Below, piece by piece: positions 27,356-37,736 of a stretch of 64,000 bases of DNA (within the stretch, counting starts at the first letter, position 1; every line of letters begins with the position of its first letter). The notes beneath the pieces are model-generated. The model was not told the origin of the DNA and ran no database searches. It saw nothing but the letters and a program-made list of their open reading frames with translations. Source of the DNA: Actinopolyspora lacussalsi subsp. righensis (GTDB lineage: Bacteria; Actinomycetota; Actinomycetes; Mycobacteriales; Pseudonocardiaceae); the NCBI RefSeq assembly GCF_900116555.1, contig NZ_FPAT01000011.1:1-64000 (forward strand), written 5' to 3'. The translations under genes and the position numbers were made by a program.

Positions 27356-28160
27356 GTTCTTCCCTTCCGTGTCGCTGTCAGAACGGTTCGAGACCATAGC
27401 CAGAAACAGCGTGGATGTACAGATGTACTAGTTACGTCGAAGTAACGAATCGTCGTCGGGGCGGTTGGCTGTTTTCCGGTGGGCGCTCTTGTTGTCGAGT
27501 GGTTATTTGCTCCGAATATGCAGGTCAAAGTGCTGTCTGTTGGTCCCGTGGCTCCGCGGGTGATGTTGCCTGCGGCTCGAGAAGGTCTCGCCGTGTCGTG
27601 TTTTCGAGTGTTGTTCGACTCACGGTGCGATGAGATCCGTGACACAGATCGTCGTTGATCCCGCGCTTCGCTTTCGATCGACGTGCCGGGTTTCGTCCGC
27701 GCTCGGATTCCTACGCATGGTGTCATTCCGATTACCGAGTGTTTTTTGATTTTTCGTGTCGCGGACGAGCTCGATCGATCCGGCTCGGTGGGGATCGTTC
27801 GTCGGGATCCGGCGGGTTCGGTTCGAATTCTTTCCGTGCTATTTCGAGGGCTCGTTTCCCGGATGACCACCGAGTCGCTGAGGTGGTTCCGGCGTGAGGG
27901 AACGGCCCGAGGGGATCTCGGAACCGCTCGCCGTGTCCTCGGCTGCGCCGAGCGGTGTTCCGGAGCGCTCGGCCGGTCCGTGCGACGGATCGTCGTGCGG
28001 GGCGGCACGGTCGGCTCGGCGCTCCGCGAGGACCGTCCGGCGCAACAATGAGTGTGTGCCGCGACACACCCGCGAGTGGCGCGCACAATCGGATCCGAAA
28101 CCCCGGAGGCTAACGTTGGAGACGGTCAGGACGACGGTTCTGGCGGAGGTACTACGACAG
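27356..28160. other. About 800 nt without a supported gene
   Basis: The first part (27400-27900) is T-rich on the plus strand and lower in GC than its neighbours. Open frames exist on both strands but have no ribosome-binding site and arginine/serine-rich, family-less products. It should hold the symporter promoter. Nothing else recognised. Confidence 0.5.
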
Positions 28161-28394
28161 ATGCGCAGCGATACGTCATCGAAATCGGAGTCCGCTCCCG
28201 ACGACGCGGCGGGATGCGGGGGTGGCGGGCTCCCCACCACCCCCTGCAGCGTGGTTTGGAGCGGTGGTCACCCCTTCGTCCTCGAGGGGAGTGGCGGGAG
28301 GTCGCGCTGGGCCGGCGTCGACGACCGGGGGAGACCTCGGTTTCTCAGCGACGCCGAACTCAACCGCAGAGGCTGGTCGCTTCCCGTGCACTGA
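28161..28394 (+). CDS. Small hypothetical protein (77 residues)
   Basis: ATG 28161 is preceded by GGAGG 11 nt upstream. The product is polar at the N-terminus (SDTSSKSESAPDD), then has a Gly/Cys patch (AGCGGGG), and a more ordered C-terminal half: GGHPFVLEGSGGRSRWAGV and RPRFLSDAELNRRGW. The second half looks like a folded domain rather than random high-GC translation, and opposite-strand frames read less naturally. I do not recognise the family. It stands alone between two gene-poor stretches. Confidence 0.45.
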   Translation: MRSDTSSKSESAPDDAAGCGGGGLPTTPCSVVWSGGHPFVLEGSGGRSRWAGVDDRGRPRFLSDAELNRRGWSLPVH

Positions 28395-28844
28395 CCAGGC
28401 CGTTCATCATCGCGACTGCCGCTGGTCGGGCTGGTGTCGGCCGATCAGAGGTGTTCGTGATCGGGCACGCCACGTCGGGCGTCGCCGGTTCGGCACGTGT
28501 TGTCGGATGATGTCGCTCGATGCCCCACCGGAAGTGGCGAAGTGCACCGACGAACGCGGTTGTCCCGCGGAGTGCTCGAACATCGTGCTCCGGCGCTGTC
28601 CACGACCGCGACGCCGCTCGGCACGCGGCGCGAGCCGTATCGGAGTCCCCGCGCGAGTCGTATGGAATCTCCGCCGCCCACGGGAGCGCGCCGAACTGGT
28701 GCCGTCATCGGGTGAGGGGGACATATGGCACCCTGAACCAACAGGCACGATGACACGTCCGGCGTTGCCACGAGTGGATGTGTCACGGATCGCGGGCCGC
28801 CTCGTCCTGTCGAGTGGACCGGCCCGCTCGCAGGGGAGGGTCTC
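28395..28844. other. 450 nt without a supported gene
   Basis: Upstream region of the CDP-alcohol phosphatidyltransferase gene. Only family-less frames that are antisense or arginine-rich are seen. No clear promoter hexamers or hairpin were found. Confidence 0.45.
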
Positions 28845-29519
28845 GTGGTGCAAGACGCCGATGGCGCCACTACGGGATCGGCGCGGAACTCCGGCGGTCA
28901 GCCTTCGGAGCAGGGCATCGACCGCATCAGAGAAGTCGCCGCCGGTGTCTGGAGCGATCCGTGGTGGACGGTTCCCAACGCGCTGAGCCTGCTGCGGCTC
29001 GCCGGGGTTCCGGTGTTCTTGTGGTTGCTTCTCGGGCCGCAGTGGGATCTGTTCGCGTTGTTGGTGCTGGTCTTCAGCGGTGTCACCGATTGGCTGGACG
29101 GGAAACTCGCTCGCTGGCTGGATCAGTACAGCCGGGTTGGCCAGTTGTTGGATCCGGCTGCCGATCGGCTCTACATCGTGGCGACCCTGGTCGCCTTCGT
29201 GATTCGTGGAGTCGTGCCCTGGTGGGCCGCTTTCGCGCTCATCGCGCGCGACCTGTTGCTGACCCTGTGCCTGCCGGTGTTGCGGTACCACGGTTTCGAA
29301 CCGCCGGACGTGCATTATCTGGGCAAGGCGGCAACGTTCTGCCTGATGTACGCGTTTCCGCTGTTGCTGCTGGTGCAGGGGGACTTCGCGTTCGACTGGA
29401 TCGCCCGTCCGTTCGCCTACGCCTTCACCGGATGGGGAGCGGCGCTTTACCTGTGGGCGGGTCTGCTCTATCTCGGTCAGGTGTTCGGAGCCGTCCGCCT
29501 CGCTCGTGCGCGCGGTTGA
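28845..29519 (+). CDS. CDP-alcohol phosphatidyltransferase (PgsA-like membrane enzyme)
   Basis: This integral membrane enzyme transfers a phosphatidyl group from CDP-diacylglycerol to an alcohol, most likely glycerol-3-phosphate. In 224 residues it has about six membrane segments and the full family signature DG-x2-AR-x8-G-x3-D-x3-D, seen as DGKLARWLDQYSRVGQLLDPAADR near residue 82, given here as DGKLAR...LLDPAADR. PNALSLLRLAGVPVF at the first segment is also typical. GTG 28845 has GGGGAGGG just upstream. In mycobacteria a pgsA2-like gene lies in the same position relative to garA, supporting the assignment. The accepting alcohol (glycerol phosphate, inositol phosphate or other) cannot be read with certainty. 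Confidence 0.85.
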   Translation: MVQDADGATTGSARNSGGQPSEQGIDRIREVAAGVWSDPWWTVPNALSLLRLAGVPVFLWLLLGPQWDLFALLVLVFSGVTDWLDGKLARWLDQYSRVGQLLDPAADRLYIVATLVAFVIRGVVPWWAAFALIARDLLLTLCLPVLRYHGFEPPDVHYLGKAATFCLMYAFPLLLLVQGDFAFDWIARPFAYAFTGWGAALYLWAGLLYLGQVFGAVRLARARG

Positions 29520-29725
29520 ACGGCATCGTTCCGATGCGCCGGTGCTGTGTTCGGCACGGGCGATCAACCGTTGAACGAATGTGATCTTCACTGCGATGAT
29601 CCGGGGAACGCCCGGTTGGCGACCTGCCGAATCGGTTCGAATATCGGGACTCGCCGTCCGACGCCGTGTACGGCGCGGTACGTTGGGTGGTACTGGCACG
29701 ATCCATCCGCAGGAGGAGAGCTCAG

Positions 29726-30190
29726 GTGAGCACCAACGACGGGCCCGGCGACGTATCGCCGGAGCAGTCATCGGAGACCACCTCGGTCTTCAAGCCCTTC
29801 CTCTCCGAGCAGGAGAACGCAGAGAGTGCGCCTGCAGAGTCCACCGCGTCCGGTGTGGACGCGCTGCCCGCCGGATCCGCTCTCCTGGTGGTCAAGCGCG
29901 GCCCCAACGCGGGCTCGCGATTCCTGCTCGACCGGGAGACGACCAGCTCCGGTCGGCACCCCGACAGCGACATTTTCCTGGACGACGTGACCGTCTCACG
30001 CAGGCATGCCGAGTTTCGCCGGGAAGGCGCGGAGTACGTCGTCGTCGACGTGGGAAGCCTCAACGGAACCTATGTCAATCGTGAACCCGTGGACACCTCG
30101 GTGTTGGCCAACGGTGACGAGGTCCAGATCGGCAAGTTCCGTCTGGTGTTCCTGACCGGTCCGGCGGAAGGAACGCAGGGCAGCCGGTAA
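29726..30190 (+). CDS. garA: FHA-domain metabolic regulator GarA/OdhI
   Basis: GarA is a cytoplasmic switch that, when unphosphorylated, binds and inhibits 2-oxoglutarate dehydrogenase and adjusts glutamate metabolism. Here the N-terminal phosphorylation motif ETTSVF is at residues 17-22, where PknB and PknG phosphorylate the two threonines in mycobacteria. The FHA domain from about residue 50 shows SGRHPDSDIFLDDVTVSRRH with the phosphothreonine-binding Arg and Ser, and GSLNGTYVNREPVD, close to identical with the mycobacterial protein. GTG 29726 has AGGAGGAG 7-8 nt upstream. The 154-residue length fits. It lies in the conserved block ahead of the DUF151 protein, MerR and gcvP. Confidence 0.95.
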   Translation: MSTNDGPGDVSPEQSSETTSVFKPFLSEQENAESAPAESTASGVDALPAGSALLVVKRGPNAGSRFLLDRETTSSGRHPDSDIFLDDVTVSRRHAEFRREGAEYVVVDVGSLNGTYVNREPVDTSVLANGDEVQIGKFRLVFLTGPAEGTQGSR

Positions 30191-30537
30191 CGAGCGGGCG
30201 GTGCCGTGTTCGGTGGCATCCGGGGTGCCGTCGTTCGGCGAGGACAAGGTACTCCGATACGGCCGCCGAATCCGCGAGCCACGCTCGCTCGTGGACCTTT
30301 GGGAGCAGTCGAACCGGGTCCCCTCCGGTGAGATCGCGCCGCTGTGGGACATGCCCGATCACCCCGGTGGTCGGGGTACGGTGTGTACGTCCCATCGGGT
30401 GATCCACGGGACGAGGGAAGCGGTCGGCGCCTGTGTGGGCGGCGTCTTCGCCGTATCGCGGGTAGCGTCGAAGGCGTCGGTGCGCGATCCTCGAAGGAGA
30501 TGTCACGCTTCGGCGCGCTGGAGGAGGCGATTTGACG
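30191..30537. other. Intergenic region between garA and the DUF151 gene
   Basis: The 347 nt hold no supported gene. In mycobacteria a MerR-type regulator (Rv1828/FtsR) sits here; the space is too short for it. No hairpin with a T-tract or clear promoter seen. Confidence 0.5.
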
Positions 30538-31014
30538 ATGAGCAGCGAGATGCGCGTCGTCGGCGTGCGAGTGGAACTGCCGGCCAACCAGCCGATCCTG
30601 CTGTTGCGCGAGACCGACGGCGAGCGGTATCTGCCGATCTGGATAGGTTCGGTCGAGGCTACCGCGATCGCCCTGGAGCAACAGGGAGTGCGGCCGGCGC
30701 GGCCGCTCACCCACGATCTGCTCAAGGACGTGGTCGGTGCGCTCGGGCGAGAGTTGGAACAAGTACGGGTGACCGACCTCCAGGAAGGGACCTTCTACGC
30801 GGAGCTCGTCTTCGACGGCGATGTGCGGGTCTCGGCAAGGCCGAGTGATTCGGTGGCGCTGGCACTGCGCACCGGTGTTCCGATCCACGCCGAGCAGTCC
30901 GTGCTCGACGAGGCGGGGCTGCTGATTCCCGACGAGCAGGAGGACGAGGTCGAGAAGTTCAAGGAATTCCTGGACTCGGTTTCGCCGGAGGATTTCCGCG
31001 GCGCCGACACCTGA
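30538..31014 (+). CDS. DUF151 bifunctional-nuclease-family protein
   Basis: The 158-residue protein has the DUF151 pattern: an initial beta strand MRVVGVRVELPANQPILLLRE, given in part as VVGVRVELP, then YLPIWIGSVEATAIALEQQG, the RPLTHDLL segment near residue 60, and a central RVSARPSDSVALALRTGVPI near 100. An acidic tail (DEQEDEVEKF) closes it. Plant homologues were described as bifunctional nucleases; in bacteria the role is uncertain. It corresponds to mycobacterial Rv1829 in the same neighbourhood. ATG 30538 is chosen, with GAGGAGG upstream, rather than TTG at 30532. Confidence 0.88.
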   Translation: MSSEMRVVGVRVELPANQPILLLRETDGERYLPIWIGSVEATAIALEQQGVRPARPLTHDLLKDVVGALGRELEQVRVTDLQEGTFYAELVFDGDVRVSARPSDSVALALRTGVPIHAEQSVLDEAGLLIPDEQEDEVEKFKEFLDSVSPEDFRGADT

Positions 31015-31159
31015 GGTGTTCCAGCCGCGGTTGTGCTGTTCGCGCGACGGGTCGCGGGGAACGTCTCGAACGTGTGGGGGTCGAGGCGTCTCCCCGCGGG
31101 TGCGGAGCACCACGTGGTGCGGGGCACGGGACTTCCGGTACGGCGCTCCGCGAGTCGTG

Positions 31160-31188
31160 TTGACCGCCGTTTTCGGCGGGCATACTGT
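31160..31188 (+). promoter_or_regulatory. Sigma-70-type promoter upstream of the MerR gene
   Basis: TTGACC (31160-31165), a 17-nt spacer, and TACTGT (31183-31188) give near-consensus -35 and -10 elements. They lie 129 nt before the GTG start, so a leader of about 120 nt is implied. Confidence 0.55.
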
Positions 31189-31316
31189 TGAATGACACGG
31201 TGGGCGTGCGCGCGGTGATCGAGCGAATGGGGGCGTGACGAGATCGGATTCGGACATGTCGACGACTGCGGTTCCGGATCCGATGGCCGCCGTGGGTCGG
31301 CCGAGGGGAGGCGTGC

Positions 31317-31883
31317 GTGGTCGAAAACGCATCACGGCTGGATACGGACGTAGAACAAGCCGAGTTGTTCCCGGACGCGGCGCTTCCGGACGAGCTGGTC
31401 GGTTATCGAGGACGTGCGGCCTGTCAGATTGCCGGTATCACCTACCGACAGTTGGACTACTGGGCCCGTACCGAGCTGGTCGAACCCTCGATCAGACTCG
31501 CGGAAGGATCGGGTTCGCAGCGACTCTACTCGTTCAAGGACATGTTGGTTCTCAAGGTGGTGAAACGTCTGCTGGACGCGGGCGTGTCACTGCACAACAT
31601 CCGCATCGCCGTGGACCACCTGCGTGGTCGCGGCGTGCGTGATCTCGCCGGCGTCACTCTGTTCAGTGATGGGACAACCGTCTACGAATGCACTTCGGCG
31701 GAAGACGTGGTGGATCTGTTACGCGGTGGCCAGGGAGTTTTCGGGATCGCCGTCAGCGGAGCGATGCGCGAGATAACCGGCACGATCCACGATTTCCCGG
31801 CCGAACGCGCCGACGGGAGCGGTGTCCGGACACCGGACGAGGACGAGCTCTCCCGCAAGCGTCGTGACCGCCAGACCGGGTGA
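31317..31883 (+). CDS. MerR-family transcriptional regulator (Rv1830-type)
   Basis: The 188-residue protein carries a MerR-type winged helix at about residues 28-100: GRAACQIAGITYRQLDYWARTELVEPS, given in part as AGITYRQLDYWARTEL, then SQRLYSFKDMLVLKVVKRLLDAGVSLHNI as the second wing and helix (quoted in part as LYSFKDMLVLK). The C-terminal region VYECTSAEDVVDLLRGGQGVFG is an effector or dimerisation part. No metal-binding cysteine cluster is seen. It matches the mycobacterial regulator found between the DUF151 gene and gcvP. GTG 31317 has GGGGAGG upstream. It sits directly before the glycine riboswitch; whether it controls gcvP is unknown. Confidence 0.87.
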   Translation: MVENASRLDTDVEQAELFPDAALPDELVGYRGRAACQIAGITYRQLDYWARTELVEPSIRLAEGSGSQRLYSFKDMLVLKVVKRLLDAGVSLHNIRIAVDHLRGRGVRDLAGVTLFSDGTTVYECTSAEDVVDLLRGGQGVFGIAVSGAMREITGTIHDFPAERADGSGVRTPDEDELSRKRRDRQTG

Positions 31884-32030
31884 CCGGCAGGGTTTCACCG
31901 ACCGGATTCCCTCGAGCGGCCTCCGTGGCGAGTGGCGTGGTGCCGAGCTTTGGTGACTCACTCGGTGAGTGTGCGCCTTTCCACACACTCCCTGGACGGT
32001 GCGATATGAGGTACGCTCACACCTGTCGCC

Positions 32031-32245
32031 GACCCCGTACGGGAGAGACCGTGCCGAGTACTCGGTACGGCGCCGAAGGAGCAACCCCTCCCCGACAACC
32101 TCTCAGGCTATTGGGACCGTACGGGCGAGATACCTCTGGAAAGAGGGATTCGCCACAGCGTCGTGGTGACCCCGCCGACGGTGCAAGCCCGCCATACCGG
32201 GCGAAGCTCTCAGGCGCCCGCGTCGCGGGCATTGACAGAGGGGGA
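32031..32245 (+). promoter_or_regulatory. Tandem glycine riboswitch upstream of gcvP
   Basis: Two aptamers lie in series. The first has the conserved GGGAGAG (32041), GCCGAAGGAGCAA (32072-32084) and CTCTCAGG (32100-32107) followed by GGGACCG. The linker CGAGATACCTCTGG starts the second, which has GGTGCAAG and CTCTCAGG (32217-32224) and a closing stem CCTCTG / CAGAGG. The second carries GCCGACGGTGCAA, two bases off the usual GCCGAAGGAGCAA. Glycine binding by such tandem RNAs turns on glycine-cleavage genes. The gcvP start lies about 65 nt further on. Confidence 0.92.
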
Positions 32246-32309
32246 GGTCAGCAACTCAGCCGAGTGCTGTCTGCCCTGTCCGAGATGCCCGACGATTGAG
32301 GTTTTGGCG

Positions 32310-35204
<2,895 letters not shown>

Positions 35205-35277
35205 TCGAGCGTTCCACGACCTCGTCTAATACCGTGGGCTCGTTACGTGACCGACTCCGAGAGGGGTATAGGAGCAG

Positions 35278-35562
35278 ATGCTCACCATCAGCGAGAACGC
35301 GGCCGAGGTCATCAAGCTGATCTTGGTCGGTGGCGAGTCCCCGGAAGGGGCCGGTCTGCGTATCAGCTCGTCCGAGGGAGAGGCCTCGCCGGAGAGCCTG
35401 GAAGCGGCCGTCGCCAACGCCCCGGAGGACAGTGACCAGATTGTCGAGCAGTCCGGTGTGCGGGTCTTCCTGGACGAACAGGCCGCCACTGTGCTCGGCG
35501 ACAAGACACTGGACGCCGAGCGGGACGACAACGGGGAACTCGGTCTGACGGTCAGCGAGTGA
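35278..35562 (+). CDS. HesB/IscA-like small protein lacking cysteines
   Basis: The 94-residue product starts at ATG 35278 with AGGAGCAG upstream. Its start MLTISENAAEVIKLI and GLRISSSEGE and the segment DQIVEQSGVRVFLDE resemble the A-type Fe-S carrier fold (HesB/IscA). Classical A-type carriers need three Cys ligands; this protein contains no Cys at all, so it cannot bind a cluster in the usual way. Such cysteine-free members are common in actinobacteria, where their role is not established. It lies 73 nt after gcvP and may be in the same transcript. A terminator follows. Confidence 0.75.
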   Translation: MLTISENAAEVIKLILVGGESPEGAGLRISSSEGEASPESLEAAVANAPEDSDQIVEQSGVRVFLDEQAATVLGDKTLDAERDDNGELGLTVSE

Positions 35563-35581
35563 TCCGAGCGCAGTCGTGCTG

Positions 35582-35615
35582 ACGTGGGGTGGCCGCCGTC
35601 GCGGTCACCCCACGT
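35582..35615 (+). terminator. Terminator after the HesB-like gene
   Basis: Ten-bp perfect arms (35582-35591 and 35606-35615) followed by GCTTTTCC. It overlaps the end of the converging gene and probably ends plus-strand transcription. Confidence 0.7.
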
Positions 35616-36474
35616 GCTTTTCCGGCAGCTGCCGACACGTTTCGATCAGCCGCTGCCGCAGCACGCCCGCTCGTTCGGCGTACGCCCGCTGGTAGCGGAC
35701 GTACTCCGCACGACCCGCGGTGGTTTCGATCTCGACGGGGGAGTAGCCCAGTTCGCCGAGATCGTAGGGACTGGCGCGCATGTCCAGCTCGCGGATCTCG
35801 GCGGCGAGCTCGAAGGCGTCGGCCGTCAGCTCGGCGGGCACGAGCGGGTCGAGCTTGTAGCACCACTTGAAGATGTCCATGTTGTTGTGCAGACAGCCCG
35901 GCTGTTCGAGGTTCACCCGGTCCTGCTGGGTGGGCTGCAACGTGTTGCGCGGCCGGGCGGCCGTGCTGAAGAACCGGAACGCGTCGTAGTGGCTGCACTG
36001 GATGCGCATCGACTCCACGACTTCGTTCGTGCCCTGGACACCCAGGCGCAGCGGCCATTCCGAGTGCCGCAACTCGTCCTGGGTGAGTCGGTAGACCATG
36101 GCCCACTCGTGCAGCCCGAAGCATCCCAGCTGTGCCGGTCGTGATTCCGTGGCACTCAGCAGGCGGTGCACGAAATCGGCGGTGTCGAGCAGCCGCGGGG
36201 TCAGCGCTTCGGGGGACACCATCACGCCGTCCGGCGTCTCGGTGTAGCCGCTTCGGTCGAGGAACTTCGCGCCGCCCTCCAGCACCACGCCGAAACCCGG
36301 CTGCCAGCGCTCCAGCCTCGACGGGCGCTGGGTGTAATACGTGAAGAGGAAGTCCATCACCGGGTGCTTCTCGCCGCGCCGCTGCCGTTCGCGGTGCGGT
36401 TCGGTGTATAACCTCATGCGCTCCTGAAATACGCGTTCGCGTTCCTGCCATTCCTCTTGGGTGAGGACAACCAC
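35605..36474 (-). CDS. Conserved actinobacterial protein (often labelled 3-methyladenine DNA glycosylase), 5' end replaced by the island
   Basis: The 289-residue protein has the conserved core ERQRRGEKHPVMDFLFTYY, then LERWQPGFGVVLEGG, QLGCFGLHEWAMVYR, QCSHYDAFRFF, EQPGCLHNNMDIFKW, ELDMRASPYDLGELGY and IETTAGRAEYVRYQRAYAE. I recall this family being annotated as 3-methyladenine glycosylase, but no helix-hairpin-helix glycosylase motif is visible, so the function is unproven. The first 25 residues or so (VVLTQEEWQERERVFQERM) come from the integrated element: the direct repeat begins at 36399 and a second, host-type 5' end for the same gene lies 8 kb away at 44304-44576. The gene therefore seems to be kept intact by a substitute start and promoter supplied by the element. 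Confidence 0.8.
   Translation of the reverse strand: MVVLTQEEWQERERVFQERMRLYTEPHRERQRRGEKHPVMDFLFTYYTQRPSRLERWQPGFGVVLEGGAKFLDRSGYTETPDGVMVSPEALTPRLLDTADFVHRLLSATESRPAQLGCFGLHEWAMVYRLTQDELRHSEWPLRLGVQGTNEVVESMRIQCSHYDAFRFFSTAARPRNTLQPTQQDRVNLEQPGCLHNNMDIFKWCYKLDPLVPAELTADAFELAAEIRELDMRASPYDLGELGYSPVEIETTAGRAEYVRYQRAYAERAGVLRQRLIETCRQLPEKHVG
36333..36399. repeat. Left boundary direct repeat (attachment site) of the island
   Basis: Positions 36341-36399 (59 nt) are identical to 44419-44477 in the same orientation; allowing one mismatch at 36340 the match extends to 67 nt from 36333. It encodes the conserved core of the target gene (residues ERQRRGEKHPVMDFLFTYY on the minus strand). Confidence 0.9.
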
Positions 36475-36495
36475 CGCCCTGCTCCCTCCTTGAAG

Positions 36496-37002
36496 TCAGC
36501 ACGATGTCAGCACGGTGTCGGCGCGTGCTGACCAGTCTTCGATTGCGGCCTGCATGGTCTGCCTCATGCGTTCCGGTGCATTCTCCACCAGGTGTCCGTA
36601 GGTGTCGGCCGTAACGTGGATCGACCGTGCCCGAGCCACCGGGAGACTTCGTGTAGCGAGACACCGTCAGAGAGTGCGGTAGACGCGAACCAGTGCCGCA
36701 AGGCGTGCGGATTGTACGGCAGACCCAGCCCCTCCCGTACAGCTCTCTTCCGAACATGCTGAAAGTCGTTTCCGCTCACCACACGGCCAAGATCAGAGGG
36801 AAAGTACAGACCTTCGTGTCGTCGATCGTACGAGTGTCGTACTCACGGTATGTTCGCTCATCGCTTCCGCGAGGAACGAAGGCAGGGGGATGTCCCGGTA
36901 GTCTCCTTCGGCACGTGCTTCGAGGGGACGAGTCCTGCCTTCTTGTTGCCGTGCTCATCGATGACTTCTCCGGCCTGCCATCGGATACGTAACGTCTCGT
37001 CC
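36496..37002 (-). pseudogene. Tyrosine recombinase (integrase), truncated and frameshifted
   Basis: Reading the minus strand in three successive frames rebuilds the C-terminal half of a phage-type integrase: ETLRIRWQAGEV, then EGDYRDIPLPSFLAEAMSEH, then EGLYFPSDLGRVVSGNDF, PHALRHWFASTAL (the HxxR of the active site), LHEVSRWLGHG, and, after another frame change at about 36633, ADTYGHLVENAPERM with the nucleophilic Tyr. The stop is at 36496. At least three frame disruptions occur and the N-terminal half (arm-binding and core-binding domains) is missing. It must be non-functional. It was probably the enzyme that placed the element at the flanking repeats. Confidence 0.85.
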
Positions 37003-37023
37003 CGCTCGCAGTCCTCCGAGACT

Positions 37024-37240
37024 GCCAGAGCTTCCGAGGTGGGACGACATACCGCACGAGCTCTACACGCGAGAGTCCGGTGACTACCGGAAGGACTCGA
37101 TGGTCAAGCTGGAGCTGTTCGACCGGCACATCCGAGATGGCTACCGAGTTTGCTGCGTCTTGGACGATCGTGCCCACGTCGTAGAAGCGTGGCGGTCGAT
37201 CGGTCTGACCTGTCTACAGGCGGCCGAAGGCAATTTCTGA
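37024..37240 (+). pseudogene. Fragment of a HAD-type phosphatase (polynucleotide-kinase phosphatase-like), C-terminal end
   Basis: The frame reads ELPRWDDIPHELYTRESG, DYRKDSMVKLELFDRHI, YRVCCVLDDRAHVVEAW and GLTCLQAAEGNF before a stop at 37238-37240. These match the last third of the HAD phosphatase domain found in T4 Pnkp-like 3'-phosphatases: the DYRKDS with a Lys, and VLDDR with the final catalytic aspartates. No start codon with a ribosome site and no N-terminal DxDGT motif are present. The upstream sequence is the decayed integrase on the other strand, so the 5' part has been lost. It may be the remnant of a nucleic-acid end-processing enzyme. Confidence 0.7.
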
Positions 37241-37307
37241 CCCATGACTCAGCCACCCCGCTGGCGGGCGCGGAGTGGCTGTCAGAAGATCGTATCCATC
37301 ACCGCGG

Positions 37308-37667
37308 TTACACGGGGTGCTCCGTGGTGGCGGGTTCTCGTGGAACCGAGGTCCACGTGCGTGTCTCGTTGACGCGTTCCTTGGCCCGTAGGGCTTGGTC
37401 GAGGTCGGTGTCGAGGCGGTTGGCGATGGCACAGAGGTAGATGAAGATGTCGGCGAGTTCGTCGCCGACGTTGCTCGTCGCCGAACCGGCCTCTACCGCG
37501 AGGCCGGATCGCTTGCGGATGGCCTTGCACAGTTCCCCGTACTCCTCGCCGAGTTTGAGGGACTGCTCCAGCACGGTGCTGTCGGTGAAGCCGCGTTCGA
37601 GTTCCATCTCGGCGACGTAGCGCTGGATCTCGGCCAGTGTCGCCTCGGCCGGGAGTGGTCGCATCAT
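37308..37667 (-). CDS. MazG-like nucleotide pyrophosphohydrolase
   Basis: The 119-residue all-helical protein carries the MazG metal motif LGEEYGELCKAI (ExxE-type EEYGE) near residue 43 and GDELADIFIYLCAIANRL with ExxD near residue 75. These ligands bind Mg for hydrolysing nucleoside triphosphates to monophosphate and pyrophosphate. ATG 37667 is chosen because GAAGGA lies 3-8 nt upstream; the frame runs further up without one. It follows the winged-helix gene by 69 nt on the same strand and is probably the last gene of the operon. In this setting it could remove an abnormal nucleotide. Housekeeping sanitation of canonical nucleotides is the alternative. Confidence 0.82.
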   Translation of the reverse strand: MMRPLPAEATLAEIQRYVAEMELERGFTDSTVLEQSLKLGEEYGELCKAIRKRSGLAVEAGSATSNVGDELADIFIYLCAIANRLDTDLDQALRAKERVNETRTWTSVPREPATTEHPV

Positions 37668-37736
37668 GGTCCTTCGAGGGGTCGGGGCCGGATGAAGCAG
37701 CACTGTATCGGCCCGTGCTGCTGTGGCGGGGAGGGG

